From the NCBI GenBank assembly GCA_903877125.1, contig CAIRCM010000079.1:1-64000 (forward strand): DNA of 64,000 nt, given 5' to 3'. The position numbers were made by a program, and so were the translations under genes. Shown piece by piece: positions 1 through 11,367 of the stretch. The notes beneath the pieces are model-generated. The model worked only from the letters and a program-made list of their open reading frames with translations, ran no database searches and was not told the origin of the DNA. Positions within the stretch are counted from its first letter, which is position 1, and each line of letters opens with the position of its first letter. Source of the stretch: an uncultured Acetobacteraceae bacterium (lineage in GTDB: Bacteria > Pseudomonadota > Alphaproteobacteria > Acetobacterales > Acetobacteraceae).

Positions 1-207
1 CGTAAGCACACCACTCGAAAGGTTGTCAACAGAAGGTAATGTCCGGTTTGACCTGGTTTGACTGCATACGCAAAACGATGGCCGTCCGGATTCTTCGCGA
101 ACGCATGGATTTCGAACGCCATCTGTGATGCCGAGGGCGACAAACGCTCACGGCGGGAAGCGGCACGAGGCCTGTTCAAACCTCGTGCCGGACCGGTTTC
201 TCTCTCC

Positions 208-1431
208 TCAAGCCTTGATCAGCGGACAAGCATGATCCGACAACGGCCGGAACGCCTCCTCGGCCGGGGTCGTGCCCAGCAGCTTGTACAAATCCCAGGG
301 CCCTTTGCTCTCCGAAGCCTTCTTCACCTCGAACAGATACGCCGGATGGATCTTCCGCCCATCCTCCCGGATACGGCCGGGGCCGAAGCAATCGTCGTCC
401 GTCGGCATCGCCTTCATCCGGGCAACCGTTGCCGCGCCGCTCTTTTTCGCTTCTGCCGCGCCCATCGCCTGAACGATCTTCAGATAATGCATCGTCGCGG
501 AATAATTCCCCGCCTGCGCCATGCTCGGCCACAGCTGCACCTTGTCCTTGACCCGGTTGTTGAATGCCCGCGTGCGATCGTTCAGATCCCAGTAATAAGT
601 CTCCGACAGCCGCATCCCCGCCGCGCTGGCCAAGCCGATCGAGTGCACATCCTGCGTGTAACCCACCATCACCGCGATGTTCATCGTCTGCGAAATGCCG
701 AATTCCGCCGCCTGCTTGATGATGTTGACCACGTCGTTACCCGCGCCGCAGAAGCCCAACACCTTGGCGCCCGAGGCCTTGGCCTTGATCAGCTGCGCCG
801 AGAAATCGGTGGTTTCCGGGAACGGATAGGGCTCCACCCCCAGCACCTTGCCACCCGCGGCAACCACAAATCCGGCGGTATCGCGCTGTAAAGCCTCTCC
901 GAACGCATAGTTCGGGTGGATCATGAACCAACTGTCGCCACCCGCCTTCACCATCGCCCCGCCGGTCGACTTCGCTTCCATATAGGTATCGAAGGTCCAG
1001 TGGATGGTATTCGGTGTGCACGCCTTGCCGGTCAGGTCGGAACTGGCGGTGCTCGACGGGATACAGACCTTGTCCTTCTCCCGGCACAACGACGACAACG
1101 CGAGCGCCGCCGACGTTGCCGCGCAGTCCATGATCACGTCCACGCCCTGCTGATCGATCCACTGCCGAGCGATCGCCACCGCGACATCCGGCTTGTTCTG
1201 ATTGTCGGCCGACAGTACCTCGACATTGAAGCTCCCGGCATTGAACTCCAATACCCCCTGCTTCGTGCAGATCACCGAGGTCGGGCCGTTCACGTCGCGA
1301 TACGGACCGGACTGGTCGTTCATCACCCCAATACGGATCGTCGGCTTGTCCTGCGCCCGCGCGCGCACGCCAGGAAGGATGAGCGGGGACGCGGCAGCAG
1401 CGGACAGGATCGAACGGCGGGTCAGTTTCAT
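208..1431 (-). CDS. Branched-chain amino-acid-type ABC transporter substrate-binding protein
   Basis: Translation from MKLTRRSILSAAAASPLILPG (signal peptide) then TIRIGVMNDQSGPY; closely resembles the two SBPs at 42259 and 43500. Start set at 1431 rather than the ORF maximum 1662. Confidence 0.9.
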   Translation of the reverse strand: MKLTRRSILSAAAASPLILPGVRARAQDKPTIRIGVMNDQSGPYRDVNGPTSVICTKQGVLEFNAGSFNVEVLSADNQNKPDVAVAIARQWIDQQGVDVIMDCAATSAALALSSLCREKDKVCIPSSTASSDLTGKACTPNTIHWTFDTYMEAKSTGGAMVKAGGDSWFMIHPNYAFGEALQRDTAGFVVAAGGKVLGVEPYPFPETTDFSAQLIKAKASGAKVLGFCGAGNDVVNIIKQAAEFGISQTMNIAVMVGYTQDVHSIGLASAAGMRLSETYYWDLNDRTRAFNNRVKDKVQLWPSMAQAGNYSATMHYLKIVQAMGAAEAKKSGAATVARMKAMPTDDDCFGPGRIREDGRKIHPAYLFEVKKASESKGPWDLYKLLGTTPAEEAFRPLSDHACPLIKA

Positions 1432-1531
1432 GGAAGTCTCCCAGGTTTCTCCCGCGACCATAAGCCAGGCCGCACCGGACTGACGAGAGGGGTTCTTGCG
1501 GGTTTTCCCCGGATGTGCGTCACACCGGCCA

Positions 1532-2404
1532 ATGAACGAACGCGTGCATGTGATCGGCGCCTCCGGGCGTTCGGGGAAATCGTTGAGCCAGGTGCTGCTC
1601 GCCCGGGGCAGCAACCTCGTGCCGGTCGTGCGGGACCTCAAGAAATGGGCCGCCAGCGGCATCGGCCAGCCCGCGCGGCAGGCTGATTTGCGCGACCTTC
1701 AGGCGTTGCGGGCCGCCCTGGTGGATGCCACCCACATCGTCTCCTGCGCCCATGCCCGCCACGCCGGCGCCGTCATCGCCGCCGCACCGCCTGACGCCCG
1801 CCTGATCTTCCTCGGCAGTACCCGCAAATTCACCCGCTGGCCGGACGATCACGGCAACGGGGTGCTGCGGGGAGAAGCCGCCTTCCTCGGCTCCGGCCGG
1901 CGGGGCACCATGCTCCATCCCACCATGATCTACGGCGCCCAGGGCGAGAACAACGTCCGCCGCCTTGCCGGTGTGCTGCGCAAACTGCCCTTCGTTCCCC
2001 TGCCCAACGGCGGGCGGGCGCTGGTCCAGCCGGTGCACCAGGACGACGTGACGGCGGCGGTGCTGGCAGCCCTGGCGCTGCGAACCCGCGAGCCGGAAAG
2101 CCTGATCGTTGCTGGCCCAACGGCCCTGACCTATGCCGATTTCGTTCGCGCCGTCGCCCGCGCCGCCGGCCTGCGGTCGCCCCGTATCGTGGCCTTCCCG
2201 GCCGGCCCGTTGATCGCCGCCGCCTGGATCGCTTGCCGCCTGCCATTCCTGCCGGATGTTGGACCGGCGGAAATCCGCCGCCTCCTGGAAGACAAGGCCT
2301 TCGACATAACCCTCGCCCGCCAACGGCTCGGCTTCGACCCGATTCCGCTGGACGAAGGACTTGCACGCACCTTCGCGACGCCGCACGATCCACACGCCGC
2401 CTGA
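1532..2404 (+). CDS. NAD(P)-binding / NmrA-like epimerase family protein
   Basis: MNERVHVIGASGRSGKSLSQ Rossmann GxSGxxG motif at N-terminus. Confidence 0.75.
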   Translation: MNERVHVIGASGRSGKSLSQVLLARGSNLVPVVRDLKKWAASGIGQPARQADLRDLQALRAALVDATHIVSCAHARHAGAVIAAAPPDARLIFLGSTRKFTRWPDDHGNGVLRGEAAFLGSGRRGTMLHPTMIYGAQGENNVRRLAGVLRKLPFVPLPNGGRALVQPVHQDDVTAAVLAALALRTREPESLIVAGPTALTYADFVRAVARAAGLRSPRIVAFPAGPLIAAAWIACRLPFLPDVGPAEIRRLLEDKAFDITLARQRLGFDPIPLDEGLARTFATPHDPHAA

Positions 2405-2416
2405 CAAGAGGTCCCC

Positions 2417-3586
2417 ATGCCCATCATCAACCGCATCGCTGAATTCCACACCGACATGACCGCGTGGCGCCGCGACCTGCACGCCCACCCCGAATTGTCG
2501 ATGCATGAGGCCCGCACCTCCAGCGTCGTGCAGGCAAAGCTGCGCGAATTCGGCGTCGATGAGATCATCACCGGCATGGCCGAACATGGCGTCGTTGGCG
2601 TGATCCGAGCGGGCACATCGAAGCGGGCGATCGGCCTGCGGGCGGACATGGACGCGCTGGCGATCACCGAGGAAACCGGCCTCCCGCTCGCTTCCACCAA
2701 TCCCGGCGTCATGCACGCCTGCGGCCACGACGGTCACACGGCGATGCTGCTCGGCGCCGCCAAATACCTCGCCGAAACCCGCAACTTCGACGGCACCGTC
2801 TACGTCATTTTCCAACCGGCCGAGGAATTCGAGGCCGGGGCCGACAAGATGGTAAAGGACGGCCTGTTCGACCGCTGCCCGATGGATCAGGTGTTCGGCC
2901 TGCATAACTGGCCGCAGGCCCCGGCCGGCACCTTCCTCTGGCGCGCCGGTCCGGTGATGGCCGCGGTCGCGTGGATCGACATCGTCGTAACCGGCAAGGG
3001 CAGCCATGGCGCGCTGCCGCATCAGGGCGTCGATCCGATCATGGTGGCCGCGCAGATCATCAACGGTCTGCAAACCATCGTCTCCCGCACCATCGAACCG
3101 ATCGAGGGCGGTGTCGTCTCGATCGGCCACATCAGTGGCGGCGACGCCCCGAACATCATCCCCGAACGCGTGGTCATGCGCGGCACCGCACGCTGGTTCA
3201 AACCCCTGGTGGGCGAGCAGATCGAGGCCGGCGTGCACCGCATCGCCACCGGCATCGCGGCGAGCTTCGGCGCGCATGCCGAAGTCAAATTCACCCGCCA
3301 CGCCCCCGCGACAGTCAACGACGAAGCCGCGACCGAAATGGCCGTGCGCGCCGCCTACACGACCGCGAGCGAGGCGCATGTCCGCCACATGGGCATGCCC
3401 ACGATGGGCGGCGAGGATTTCGCCTACATGCTCAACGCCAAACAGGGCGCCTATCTCATGCTCGGCGGCGGCACCGGCGAGAACGATCCGATGCTCCATC
3501 ACCCCCGTTACGACTTCAACGACGAAATCCTGCCCATGGGCGCGTCGTGGTGGGCAACGCTGACCGAACAGCTGATGCCGAGGTAA
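2417..3586 (+). CDS. M20 family amidohydrolase (hippurate hydrolase-like)
   Basis: WRRDLHAHPELSMHE, HACGHDGHTAMLLGAA, MGGEDFAYM motifs. Confidence 0.92.
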   Translation: MPIINRIAEFHTDMTAWRRDLHAHPELSMHEARTSSVVQAKLREFGVDEIITGMAEHGVVGVIRAGTSKRAIGLRADMDALAITEETGLPLASTNPGVMHACGHDGHTAMLLGAAKYLAETRNFDGTVYVIFQPAEEFEAGADKMVKDGLFDRCPMDQVFGLHNWPQAPAGTFLWRAGPVMAAVAWIDIVVTGKGSHGALPHQGVDPIMVAAQIINGLQTIVSRTIEPIEGGVVSIGHISGGDAPNIIPERVVMRGTARWFKPLVGEQIEAGVHRIATGIAASFGAHAEVKFTRHAPATVNDEAATEMAVRAAYTTASEAHVRHMGMPTMGGEDFAYMLNAKQGAYLMLGGGTGENDPMLHHPRYDFNDEILPMGASWWATLTEQLMPR

Positions 3587-3590
3587 CCGG

Positions 3591-6452
3591 TCAGGCCCGC
3601 CGCCGAGCCTTCTTCGGCGCGGGCTCGCCCAGCAGCGGAGCGAGAAACCGGCCCGTGTGACTTTCAGGGTTGGCGACGATGTCCTCCGGCGTGCCTTCCG
3701 CCACGATCCGCCCGCCGCCATCGCCGCCTTCCGGCCCAAGGTCCAATATCCAATCGGCGGTTTTGATCACTTCCAGATTGTGCTCGATCACCACGACGGT
3801 GTTGCCCTGATCGACCAGCGCGTGCAGCACTTCGAGCAATTTCCGTACGTCCTCGAAATGCAGCCCGGTGGTCGGCTCATCGAGAATATACAACGTCCGC
3901 CCCGTCGCCCGCCGCGCCAGCTCTTTCGACAGCTTGATCCGCTGCGCCTCGCCGCCCGAGAGCGTCGTGGCCTGCTGACCCAACGATATGTATCCCAGGC
4001 CCACCTGCTGAAGAATTTTCAAACGGTCATGGATACGGGTTTGCGCGCTGAAATACGGCACGGCTTCCTCGACCGTCATTTCAAGCACTTCGGCGATCGA
4101 TTTGTCGCGGAACTTGATTTCCAGCGTTTCGCGATTGTACCGGCGGCCCTTGCAGGTGTCGCACTTGACGTAGACGTCGGGCAGAAAATGCATCTCGATC
4201 TTGATCAGCCCATCGCCCTGGCACGCCTCGCACCGCCCGCCCTTGACGTTGAAACTGAAACGACCGGCCTTGTAGCCCCGTGCCCGGCTTTCCGGCAGTT
4301 CGGCGAACCAGTCGCGGATCGGCGCGAACAGATCGGTGTAGGTCGCGGGGTTCGATCGCGGCGTGCGGCCGATCGGCGACTGGTCGATGTCGATGATCTT
4401 GTCGAGCAGGTCCAACCCTTCGATCCGTTCATGCGCCGAAGGAACCTCGCCGGACCCCATCAGCCGGCGCGACGCGGCCTTGTAGAGCGTATCGACCACC
4501 AGCGTGGATTTCCCGCCACCCGACACGCCGGTCACGCAGGTAAACGTCCCCAGCGGGAACGTCGCGGTCAGATCCTTCAGATTGTTGCCGCGCGCGCCCA
4601 CGACGCGCAAAGCCGGGCTCTTCCTGGTCACTTGGCGCCGCAGCATCGGCACCTCGATCCGGCGCCGTCCCGACAGATAGTCGCCCGTGAGCGACTTCGG
4701 ATTCGCCGCCACCTCGGCCGGCGTGCCCTCGGCCACGACGAACCCGCCATTCACCCCCGCGGCCGGCCCCATGTCGATCAGATGATCGGCCGCCCGGATC
4801 GCGTCTTCGTCGTGCTCCACCACCAGCACGGTATTGCCCAGATCGCGCAACCGCCGCAGCGTTCCCAGCAGCCGGTCGTTGTCGCGCTGATGCAAACCGA
4901 TCGAGGGCTCATCGAGCACGTACAGCACCCCCGTCAGTCCCGAACCGATCTGACTGGCCAAGCGTATCCGCTGCGATTCCCCGCCCGACAGCGTCGCCGA
5001 ACCACGCGCGAGGGTCAGGTAATCCAGGCCGACATCGACCAGAAACCGCAACCGATCCACGATCTCCCGCAAGATCCGTCCCGCGATTTCGGCCCGCTGC
5101 GGCGTCAGCGTCGGCAACACGCCCTGGAACCATTCCAACGCCAGGCGGATCGACAGTTCCGAGGCCTCGGCGATGTTCTTCCCACCGACGCGCACCGACA
5201 GCGCCTCGGGCTTCAGTCGGGCGCCGGCACAGGCGGCGCAGGGCTTTTCCGCCTGATAGCGGGACATTTCCTCCCGCACCCAGGCGCTGTCGGTTTCCTG
5301 CCAACGCCGCTGCAAATTCTTCAGCACGCCCTCGAACGGTTTCGTGACCGTATAGGCTCGGATTCCGTCCTTGTAGGTGAAGGCCACCGGCTCGCTGCCG
5401 GTGCCGAACAGAACACCGTCGCGCACCGCATCCGGCAGATCCCGCCAGGGCGTCTTCGTGGTGACCTTGTAGTGCTTGGCGAGACTTTGCAGTGTCTGGT
5501 CGTAATATGGGCTCTGTGCCCCGGTCCACGGCGCGATCGCGCCCTCCGCCAGACCCAGGCGTTCGTCCGGGACCACCATCTGCGGATCGAAGAACATCTC
5601 CCGTCCAAGCCCGTCGCAGGCCGGACAGGCCCCATGCGGCGAGTTGAAACTGAACAGCCGAGGCTCGATCTCCTCGATCGTGAATCCCGAAACCGGACAT
5701 GCGAACCGCGACGAAAACACCGTCCTGTTCGACCCGTCCGGATGTTCCGCGTACGCCACGCCATCCGACATCGCCAGCGCGGTCTCGAAACTGTCGGCTA
5801 GACGAGGCGCGATGCCGTCGCGCACCACGATCCGGTCCACCACCGCTTCGATCTCGTGCTTGATCTTCCTGTTCAGTGCTGGAACCTCGGCGATCTCATA
5901 GATCGTGCCGTCCACTTTCGCGCGGGTGAAGCCGCGCCGCTGGAGTTCGGCGAGTTCCTTGCGATACTCGCCCTTCCGGTCGCGCACGACGGGGGCGAGC
6001 AACAGCAGCCGCGTGCCCTCCTCCATCGCCATGACCCGGTCGACCATCTGCGACACCGTCTGCGCCTCGATCGGCAGGCCGGTGGCTGGCGAATAGGGCA
6101 CCCCCACCCGCGCCCAGAGCAAGCGCATGTAATCATGAATCTCGGTCACCGTGCCGACGGTGGAGCGCGGATTCTTCGATGTGGTCTTCTGCTCGATCGA
6201 GATCGCCGGCGACAACCCCTCGATCGCGTCGACATCCGGCTTGCCCATCAGTTCCAGGAACTGGCGCGCGTAAGCCGACAGCGACTCGACGTAACGGCGC
6301 TGCCCTTCCGCGTAGATCGTGTCGAACGCCAGCGACGACTTCCCCGACCCGGACAGGCCGGTGATCACGGTCAGCCGGTCGCGCGGAATCGCGACGTCCA
6401 CATTCTTGAGGTTATGCTCGCGCGCCCCGCGCACGGTGATAAAGCCGGCCAT
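3591..6452 (-). CDS. uvrA: Excinuclease ABC subunit UvrA
   Basis: 953 aa; two ABC ATPase domains with LSGGE signatures, zinc-finger cysteines ([16 protein letters not shown]). Confidence 0.98.
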   Translation of the reverse strand: MAGFITVRGAREHNLKNVDVAIPRDRLTVITGLSGSGKSSLAFDTIYAEGQRRYVESLSAYARQFLELMGKPDVDAIEGLSPAISIEQKTTSKNPRSTVGTVTEIHDYMRLLWARVGVPYSPATGLPIEAQTVSQMVDRVMAMEEGTRLLLLAPVVRDRKGEYRKELAELQRRGFTRAKVDGTIYEIAEVPALNRKIKHEIEAVVDRIVVRDGIAPRLADSFETALAMSDGVAYAEHPDGSNRTVFSSRFACPVSGFTIEEIEPRLFSFNSPHGACPACDGLGREMFFDPQMVVPDERLGLAEGAIAPWTGAQSPYYDQTLQSLAKHYKVTTKTPWRDLPDAVRDGVLFGTGSEPVAFTYKDGIRAYTVTKPFEGVLKNLQRRWQETDSAWVREEMSRYQAEKPCAACAGARLKPEALSVRVGGKNIAEASELSIRLALEWFQGVLPTLTPQRAEIAGRILREIVDRLRFLVDVGLDYLTLARGSATLSGGESQRIRLASQIGSGLTGVLYVLDEPSIGLHQRDNDRLLGTLRRLRDLGNTVLVVEHDEDAIRAADHLIDMGPAAGVNGGFVVAEGTPAEVAANPKSLTGDYLSGRRRIEVPMLRRQVTRKSPALRVVGARGNNLKDLTATFPLGTFTCVTGVSGGGKSTLVVDTLYKAASRRLMGSGEVPSAHERIEGLDLLDKIIDIDQSPIGRTPRSNPATYTDLFAPIRDWFAELPESRARGYKAGRFSFNVKGGRCEACQGDGLIKIEMHFLPDVYVKCDTCKGRRYNRETLEIKFRDKSIAEVLEMTVEEAVPYFSAQTRIHDRLKILQQVGLGYISLGQQATTLSGGEAQRIKLSKELARRATGRTLYILDEPTTGLHFEDVRKLLEVLHALVDQGNTVVVIEHNLEVIKTADWILDLGPEGGDGGGRIVAEGTPEDIVANPESHTGRFLAPLLGEPAPKKARRRA

Positions 6453-6589
6453 GTCGGGTGGATTCTCTATTCTCTTGATGTTCCGAGGTAATATGGTCCA
6501 TTACCCCCGCATGCGAAAGGGGGCAGCTTCATCCGGACCTGCCACCGAAAGCGGCCCCATCGGTTGCTTTGCCTCGGCTCTTGCTTTAT

Positions 6590-6604
6590 GTTCCCATTAT
6601 GTTC
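6590..6604. promoter_or_regulatory. Putative LexA (SOS) box GTTCCCATTATGTTC
   Basis: Exact match to alphaproteobacterial GTTC-N7-GTTC between divergent uvrA and ssb. Confidence 0.8.
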
Positions 6605-6640
6605 GAAAACACTAAATTTTCCCCGCTCGCGGGAAAGCTG

Positions 6641-6656
6641 TTAACCCATTCGTAAC
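6641..6656 (+). promoter_or_regulatory. CtrA-like box TTAACCCATTCGTAAC (one mismatch)
   Basis: TTAA-N7-GTAAC upstream of ssb; one of four related sites. Confidence 0.35.
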
Positions 6657-6700
6657 CGGGTTGGGCTAAGAACGCGGTTACTGGAGAAGGACTCGGATCG

Positions 6701-7267
6701 ATGGCTGGTAGCGTGAACAAGGTGATTCTGGTGGGCAACCTCGGCAAAGATCCGGAGGTTCGCAACGCACAGGACGGGACCAAGATCGTCAACCTCACCC
6801 TCGCGACCAGCGAAACCTGGAACGACCGCGCCTCGGGGGAGCGCAAGGAACGAACCGAGTGGCACCGGGTGGTGATCTTCAACGATCGCACCGCCGACGT
6901 CGCCGAGCGGTTCCTGAAGAAAGGCGCGAAAATCTATGTGGAGGGCGCGCTGCAGACCCGCAAATGGACCGACCAGTCGGGCCAGGACCGCTATACCACC
7001 GAGGTTGTCATCGGCCGCTTCAACGGCAATCTGACCATGCTCGACACCCGCTCGGGTGGCGGTGGCGGTGGCGGCGACTACGGCGATCCCGATATGGGCA
7101 GCGGCGACATGGGTGCACGGCCCAGCGGCGGCGGTGGTGGCTATAGCCGGGACCGCGCGGCACCGGCGGCACGCGCGCCGATGGGCGGCGGTGGCCGTGG
7201 CGGCTCCAGCGGGCCTTCCTGGGATGCCCCGAAGGGCGGGGACCTGGACGACGAAATCCCGTTCTGA
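6701..7267 (+). CDS. ssb: Single-stranded DNA-binding protein
   Basis: [23 protein letters not shown] fold, Gly-rich linker, acidic C-terminal tail DLDDEIPF. Confidence 0.98.
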   Translation: MAGSVNKVILVGNLGKDPEVRNAQDGTKIVNLTLATSETWNDRASGERKERTEWHRVVIFNDRTADVAERFLKKGAKIYVEGALQTRKWTDQSGQDRYTTEVVIGRFNGNLTMLDTRSGGGGGGGDYGDPDMGSGDMGARPSGGGGGYSRDRAAPAARAPMGGGGRGGSSGPSWDAPKGGDLDDEIPF

Positions 7268-7283
7268 CGCGATTCTTTCGACT

Positions 7284-7307
7284 GCGCCGGGACCTAATCC
7301 CCGGCGC
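7284..7307. terminator. Bidirectional hairpin GCGCCGGG-N8-CCCGGCGC
   Basis: Perfect 8-bp stem between convergent ssb and bolA; bolA TAG stop lies in the loop. Confidence 0.5.
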
Positions 7308-7596
7308 GTGCGTGCTCCTCCGCCGTCCGTAAACGCAAAGCCAAAGCGTGCATGCCGGTGGCGAATTCCGCCGCCAGCGCCTCGTGCACCGCGCGGGAAC
7401 GGGCGACGCGGCTCATGCCCCGAAACGTCTCGGACACGATCAGCACGCTGTAATGCGTCTGCCCGCCCGCCGCCGCGCCCATGTGCCCGGCATGATGGGC
7501 GCTATCGTCGATAACCTTCAGCACCGAAGGCGCAAACGCGTCAGTCAGAACCGCGGTCAACCGATCGGCGCGCGGGAGAGAATGGGTCTGTGTCAT
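7294..7596 (-). CDS. bolA: BolA family protein
   Basis: KVIDDSAHHAGHMGAAAGGQTHYSVLIVSETFRGMSRVARSRAVHEAL. Confidence 0.9.
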   Translation of the reverse strand: MTQTHSLPRADRLTAVLTDAFAPSVLKVIDDSAHHAGHMGAAAGGQTHYSVLIVSETFRGMSRVARSRAVHEALAAEFATGMHALALRLRTAEEHARAGD

Positions 7597-7675
7597 ACCC
7601 CTCATATCGCCCTGAAATCGTGCCAAGCCAAGCGTCCCTGTTGCCAAGCGCGGACGCGCGCCACATAACAGGCGC

Positions 7676-8266
7676 ATGACTAGTCGTCCCGCGCGCCTCA
7701 GGGCCTACGCGCCCGACCCGGCCGCTCCGGGCCGGTGCTGCGACATGCCCTCATGCGGGGCCATGGGCGAATATCGCGCGCCCAAATCCCGCACCACCCT
7801 TCGGGATTACTGGTGGTTCTGCCTGGAACATGTGCGCGCCTACAACGGCTCTTGGGACTTCTACAAAGGCATGACCCCCGCGCAGATGGAGGCGCAGTTG
7901 CGCGCCGACACCGCCTGGGACCGCCCGTCCTGGCCGCTCGGTCACATCGGCGGCTCGGCGTGGGATGAGGATATGTTGCGCGACCCCCTGCGCATTCTCT
8001 CCACCGGGGGGCTGAACCAGCAGCGGGTCCGCCCCACGAATCAGATCCCGACGGAATTGCGCGATCCCCTCGCGACTCTGGGCCTGCCCTGGCCGACGAC
8101 GTTGGACGAGGTGAAAACGCGCTACAAGGAACTCGCCAAACGCCATCATCCCGACGCCAACGGCGGCAGCCAGTCGGCCGAGGAACGTCTGAAAACCATC
8201 AACCTTGCCTACGCGGCGGTGCGTTCGCACCTGGCCGCCGAACCCCGGCTCGCCGCCACCGGCTAG
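7676..8266 (+). CDS. J-domain (DnaJ-like) protein
   Basis: C-terminal J domain TRYKELAKRHHPDANGG; Cys-rich N-terminus CCDMPSCG; next to cobS. Confidence 0.88.
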   Translation: MTSRPARLRAYAPDPAAPGRCCDMPSCGAMGEYRAPKSRTTLRDYWWFCLEHVRAYNGSWDFYKGMTPAQMEAQLRADTAWDRPSWPLGHIGGSAWDEDMLRDPLRILSTGGLNQQRVRPTNQIPTELRDPLATLGLPWPTTLDEVKTRYKELAKRHHPDANGGSQSAEERLKTINLAYAAVRSHLAAEPRLAATG

Positions 8267-8342
8267 TCCCCGCCCCCCCGGCCCTTGCGCGCGGCGGCGC
8301 GCTGGGTAGACTTTCGCGCTTTGAAACAGGAAATGCTGGTCT

Positions 8343-9359
8343 ATGAATACGGTTGCCTCTGACATCGCCCCGCGCCCCACCTCGGACATCAACCTTCCCG
8401 ATACCACCGTATCGGCGCGGGAGGCGTTCGGGATCGACATCGATATGCAGGTGCCGGCATTCTCCGTCCGTACCGAACATGTCCCCGATCTCGACAGCTC
8501 CTACAAGTTCGACAAGGAGACGACGCTCGCGATCGTCGCGGGCTTCGCCTACAATCGTCGTGTGATGATCCAGGGTTATCACGGCACCGGTAAGTCGACG
8601 CACGTCGAACAGGTGGCCGCGCGCCTCAACTGGCCCTGCATCCGCGTCAACCTCGACAGCCACATCAGCCGTATCGACCTGATCGGCAAGGACGCCATCG
8701 TCCTGAAGGACGGCAAGCAGATCACCGAATTCCGCGAAGGCATCCTGCCCTGGGCCCTGCAACATGCCTGCGCCCTGGTGTTCGACGAATACGATGCCGG
8801 CCGCCCGGACGTGATGTTCGTGATCCAGCGTGTGCTGGAAGTCGAAGGCAAGCTGACCCTGCTCGACCAGAACCGGGTGATCCGGCCGCACAAATCCTTC
8901 CGCCTCTTCTCGACCGCCAACACCGTCGGTCTCGGCGACACCACCGGCCTGTATCACGGCACGCAGCAGATCAACCAAGGCCAGATGGACCGCTGGAACA
9001 TCGTTGCCACCCTGAACTACCTGCCGCACGCCACCGAAACCGCGATCGTGCTGGCGAAGATGGGTATCGATACCGCCAAGGAACCGGCGACCAAGAAGCG
9101 GGTCGAAAGCATGGTGGCGCTTGCCGACCTGACGCGCGCCGGGTTCATCAACGGCGATATCTCCACCGTCATGTCGCCGCGCACCGTGATCACCTGGGCT
9201 GAAAACGCCCGCATCTTCGGCGATGTCGGCTTCGCCTTCCGCGTCACCTTCATGAACAAGTGCGATGAAGCGGAACGGTCCACGGTGGCCGAGTACTATC
9301 AACGCTGCTTCAACGAAGACATCCCCACCGGCGGCTTCACCACCCGCAAGTTCGCCTAA
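8343..9359 (+). CDS. cobS: Cobaltochelatase subunit CobS (AAA+)
   Basis: [48 protein letters not shown]. Confidence 0.96.
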   Translation: MNTVASDIAPRPTSDINLPDTTVSAREAFGIDIDMQVPAFSVRTEHVPDLDSSYKFDKETTLAIVAGFAYNRRVMIQGYHGTGKSTHVEQVAARLNWPCIRVNLDSHISRIDLIGKDAIVLKDGKQITEFREGILPWALQHACALVFDEYDAGRPDVMFVIQRVLEVEGKLTLLDQNRVIRPHKSFRLFSTANTVGLGDTTGLYHGTQQINQGQMDRWNIVATLNYLPHATETAIVLAKMGIDTAKEPATKKRVESMVALADLTRAGFINGDISTVMSPRTVITWAENARIFGDVGFAFRVTFMNKCDEAERSTVAEYYQRCFNEDIPTGGFTTRKFA

Positions 9360-9371
9360 GGGGACCAGCGC

Positions 9372-11252
9372 ATGAGCGGGTCCGCCAGCAAGGACAACAC
9401 ACGCGCGGAGGAGTTCAAACGCGCCACCGCGGGTGTGTTGCGTGCGATCGCCGAACAGCCGGATGTGCAGGTCGCGTTTCAGCCCGGCCCGTCCGGGGTT
9501 TCGGGCAAGCGGGCCCGCCTGCCATTGCCGACGCGGGCCCTCCCGGCCAACGAGATGGCCAAGCTCCGCGGCCAATCGGACGCCATCGCACTCCGCCTGC
9601 GCCATCATGACGATGCCGTGCATGCCCAGCGCATGCCGGCCCGCAAGGAGGCGAAAGACGCCTACGACGCCCTCGAACAAGTGCGCGTGGAAGTCATCGG
9701 CGCCCAATTCATGCACGGCGTGAATGCCAACCTCCGCGCCAAACTGACCGAGGAATGCGAAGCTGACGGCTTCGATCGCATGACCCGCAAGGATCAATTG
9801 CCGATCGACAAGGCGCTGGCCCTGCTGGCGCGCGAGCGTCTTTCCGGCGAACCCAGCCCCGAACCCGCGCAGCGTATCCTCGATCTGTGGCGCGAGTCCC
9901 TGGGCGACGGCGCCGAACAGGCGCTGGCTGAAATGACCGATGCCAAAGCGGATCAGATGGCCTTCGCACGCGCCACCCGCAAACTGCTGGCGGCCCTGGA
10001 ACTCGCCGAAGCCGAGGTCGAAGCCGACCAGGACGATAATTCGGAAGATGGCGAGGATGGCGGCGAACAATCCGGCCAGCAGGACAATTCCGAAGACGGC
10101 GACGGCCAGTCCCAGTCCGAATCCGAATCCATGCTCGGTGCCCAGCCCGAGGAAATGGAAGGCGAAGCGGCCGACGACGACGGGTCCGAATCCGAGGAAG
10201 AAGCCGCGGTGGCCGAGGGCGACGACCGCCCCGGTGGACCGCAGCCGCGCCGCGAACGGGCAAACCCCGACAGCGACGCCGTCTACAAGGCCTATACCCG
10301 CCAGTACGACGAGGAAATCGCCGCTGAAGATCTGTGCGACGCCGACGAGCTCAGCCGGCTGCGCCAGCAACTCGATCAGCAGTTGCAGCATCTGCAAGGC
10401 GTGATCTCCAAACTCGCGAACCGCTTGCAGCGCCGCCTGCTCGCCCAGCAAACCCGAGCCTGGGAGTTCGATCTGGACGAGGGTATCCTCGATGCCGGAC
10501 GCCTGTCGCGGGTGGTCATCAATCCGATGCTGGCGCTGTCCTACAAGAAGGAACTGGATACCGAATTCCGCGACACCGTCGTGACCCTGTTGATCGACAA
10601 TTCCGGCTCCATGCGCGGCCGGCCGATCACCGTGGCGGCGATGTGCGGCGATATTCTGGCGCGCACGCTGGAACGTTGCGCGGTGAAGGTTGAAGTCCTC
10701 GGCTTCACCACCCGCGCCTGGAAAGGCGGGCAAGCACGCGAACGCTGGGTGCAGGAAGGTAAGCCGCGGAACCCCGGTCGCCTGAACGACCTCCGTCACA
10801 TCATCTACAAGGCGGCGGATTCGCCCTGGCGCCGGGCCCGCAAGAACCTCGGGCTGATGCTGCGCGAAGGCCTGCTGAAGGAAAACATCGACGGCGAGGC
10901 GCTGCTTTGGGCCTACCGCCGTCTGCTGATGCGTCCGGAACATCGCCGCATCCTCATGGTCATCAGCGACGGGGCGCCGGTCGACGATTCGACCTTGTCG
11001 GTGAACCCCGGCAACTATCTGGAAAAGCACCTGCGGGAGGTCATCCGGGATATCGAGCATCGCGACCAGGTCGAACTGATCGCCATCGGCATCGGCCACG
11101 ACGTGACCCGCTACTACCGCCGCGCCGTGACGATCGTGGATGCCGAGGAACTCGGTGGCACCATGATGAAAAAACTGACCGAACTGTTCGATGAAGACGC
11201 CGCCGCCGCCTGGGCGCGCGCGGCCGGCGAACGATCCGCGGTCGTCGTATAA
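9372..11252 (+). CDS. cobT: Cobaltochelatase subunit CobT
   Basis: Acidic central region, C-terminal VWA/MIDAS ([14 protein letters not shown]), directly after cobS. Confidence 0.96.
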   Translation: MSGSASKDNTRAEEFKRATAGVLRAIAEQPDVQVAFQPGPSGVSGKRARLPLPTRALPANEMAKLRGQSDAIALRLRHHDDAVHAQRMPARKEAKDAYDALEQVRVEVIGAQFMHGVNANLRAKLTEECEADGFDRMTRKDQLPIDKALALLARERLSGEPSPEPAQRILDLWRESLGDGAEQALAEMTDAKADQMAFARATRKLLAALELAEAEVEADQDDNSEDGEDGGEQSGQQDNSEDGDGQSQSESESMLGAQPEEMEGEAADDDGSESEEEAAVAEGDDRPGGPQPRRERANPDSDAVYKAYTRQYDEEIAAEDLCDADELSRLRQQLDQQLQHLQGVISKLANRLQRRLLAQQTRAWEFDLDEGILDAGRLSRVVINPMLALSYKKELDTEFRDTVVTLLIDNSGSMRGRPITVAAMCGDILARTLERCAVKVEVLGFTTRAWKGGQARERWVQEGKPRNPGRLNDLRHIIYKAADSPWRRARKNLGLMLREGLLKENIDGEALLWAYRRLLMRPEHRRILMVISDGAPVDDSTLSVNPGNYLEKHLREVIRDIEHRDQVELIAIGIGHDVTRYYRRAVTIVDAEELGGTMMKKLTELFDEDAAAAWARAAGERSAVVV

Positions 11253-11268
11253 CCACCCTCACCCGTCA

Positions 11269-11345
11269 TGGTCGGGGTCAAACCCGGCCATCTCTGGGCA
11301 AGGGGTGTTCGATGAGGTGGTCGGGTCAAGCCCGGTCATGACGGG
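11269..11345. repeat. REP/REPIN-like inverted repeat (CCCGTCATG...CATGACGGG)
   Basis: Two palindromic arms in inverted orientation, each with its own dyad (ATGGTCGGG..CCCGGCCAT). Confidence 0.6.
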
Positions 11346-11367
11346 ATAAAATCAAAGGAGGGTCACA

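Noticed and set aside
1520-3739. 739-aa minus-strand ORF
   Set aside because: Antisense to the epimerase and M20 genes; His/Gly/Arg/Asp-rich shadow frame typical of high-GC DNA, no recognisable domain.
3657-5801. 714-aa plus-strand ORF
   Set aside because: Antisense to uvrA.
8270-8345. Cobalamin riboswitch upstream of cobS
   Set aside because: No B12-box-like sequence seen and the gap is too short for the full aptamer.
8199-11099. 966-aa minus-strand ORF
   Set aside because: Antisense shadow of cobS/cobT, which have clear family motifs.
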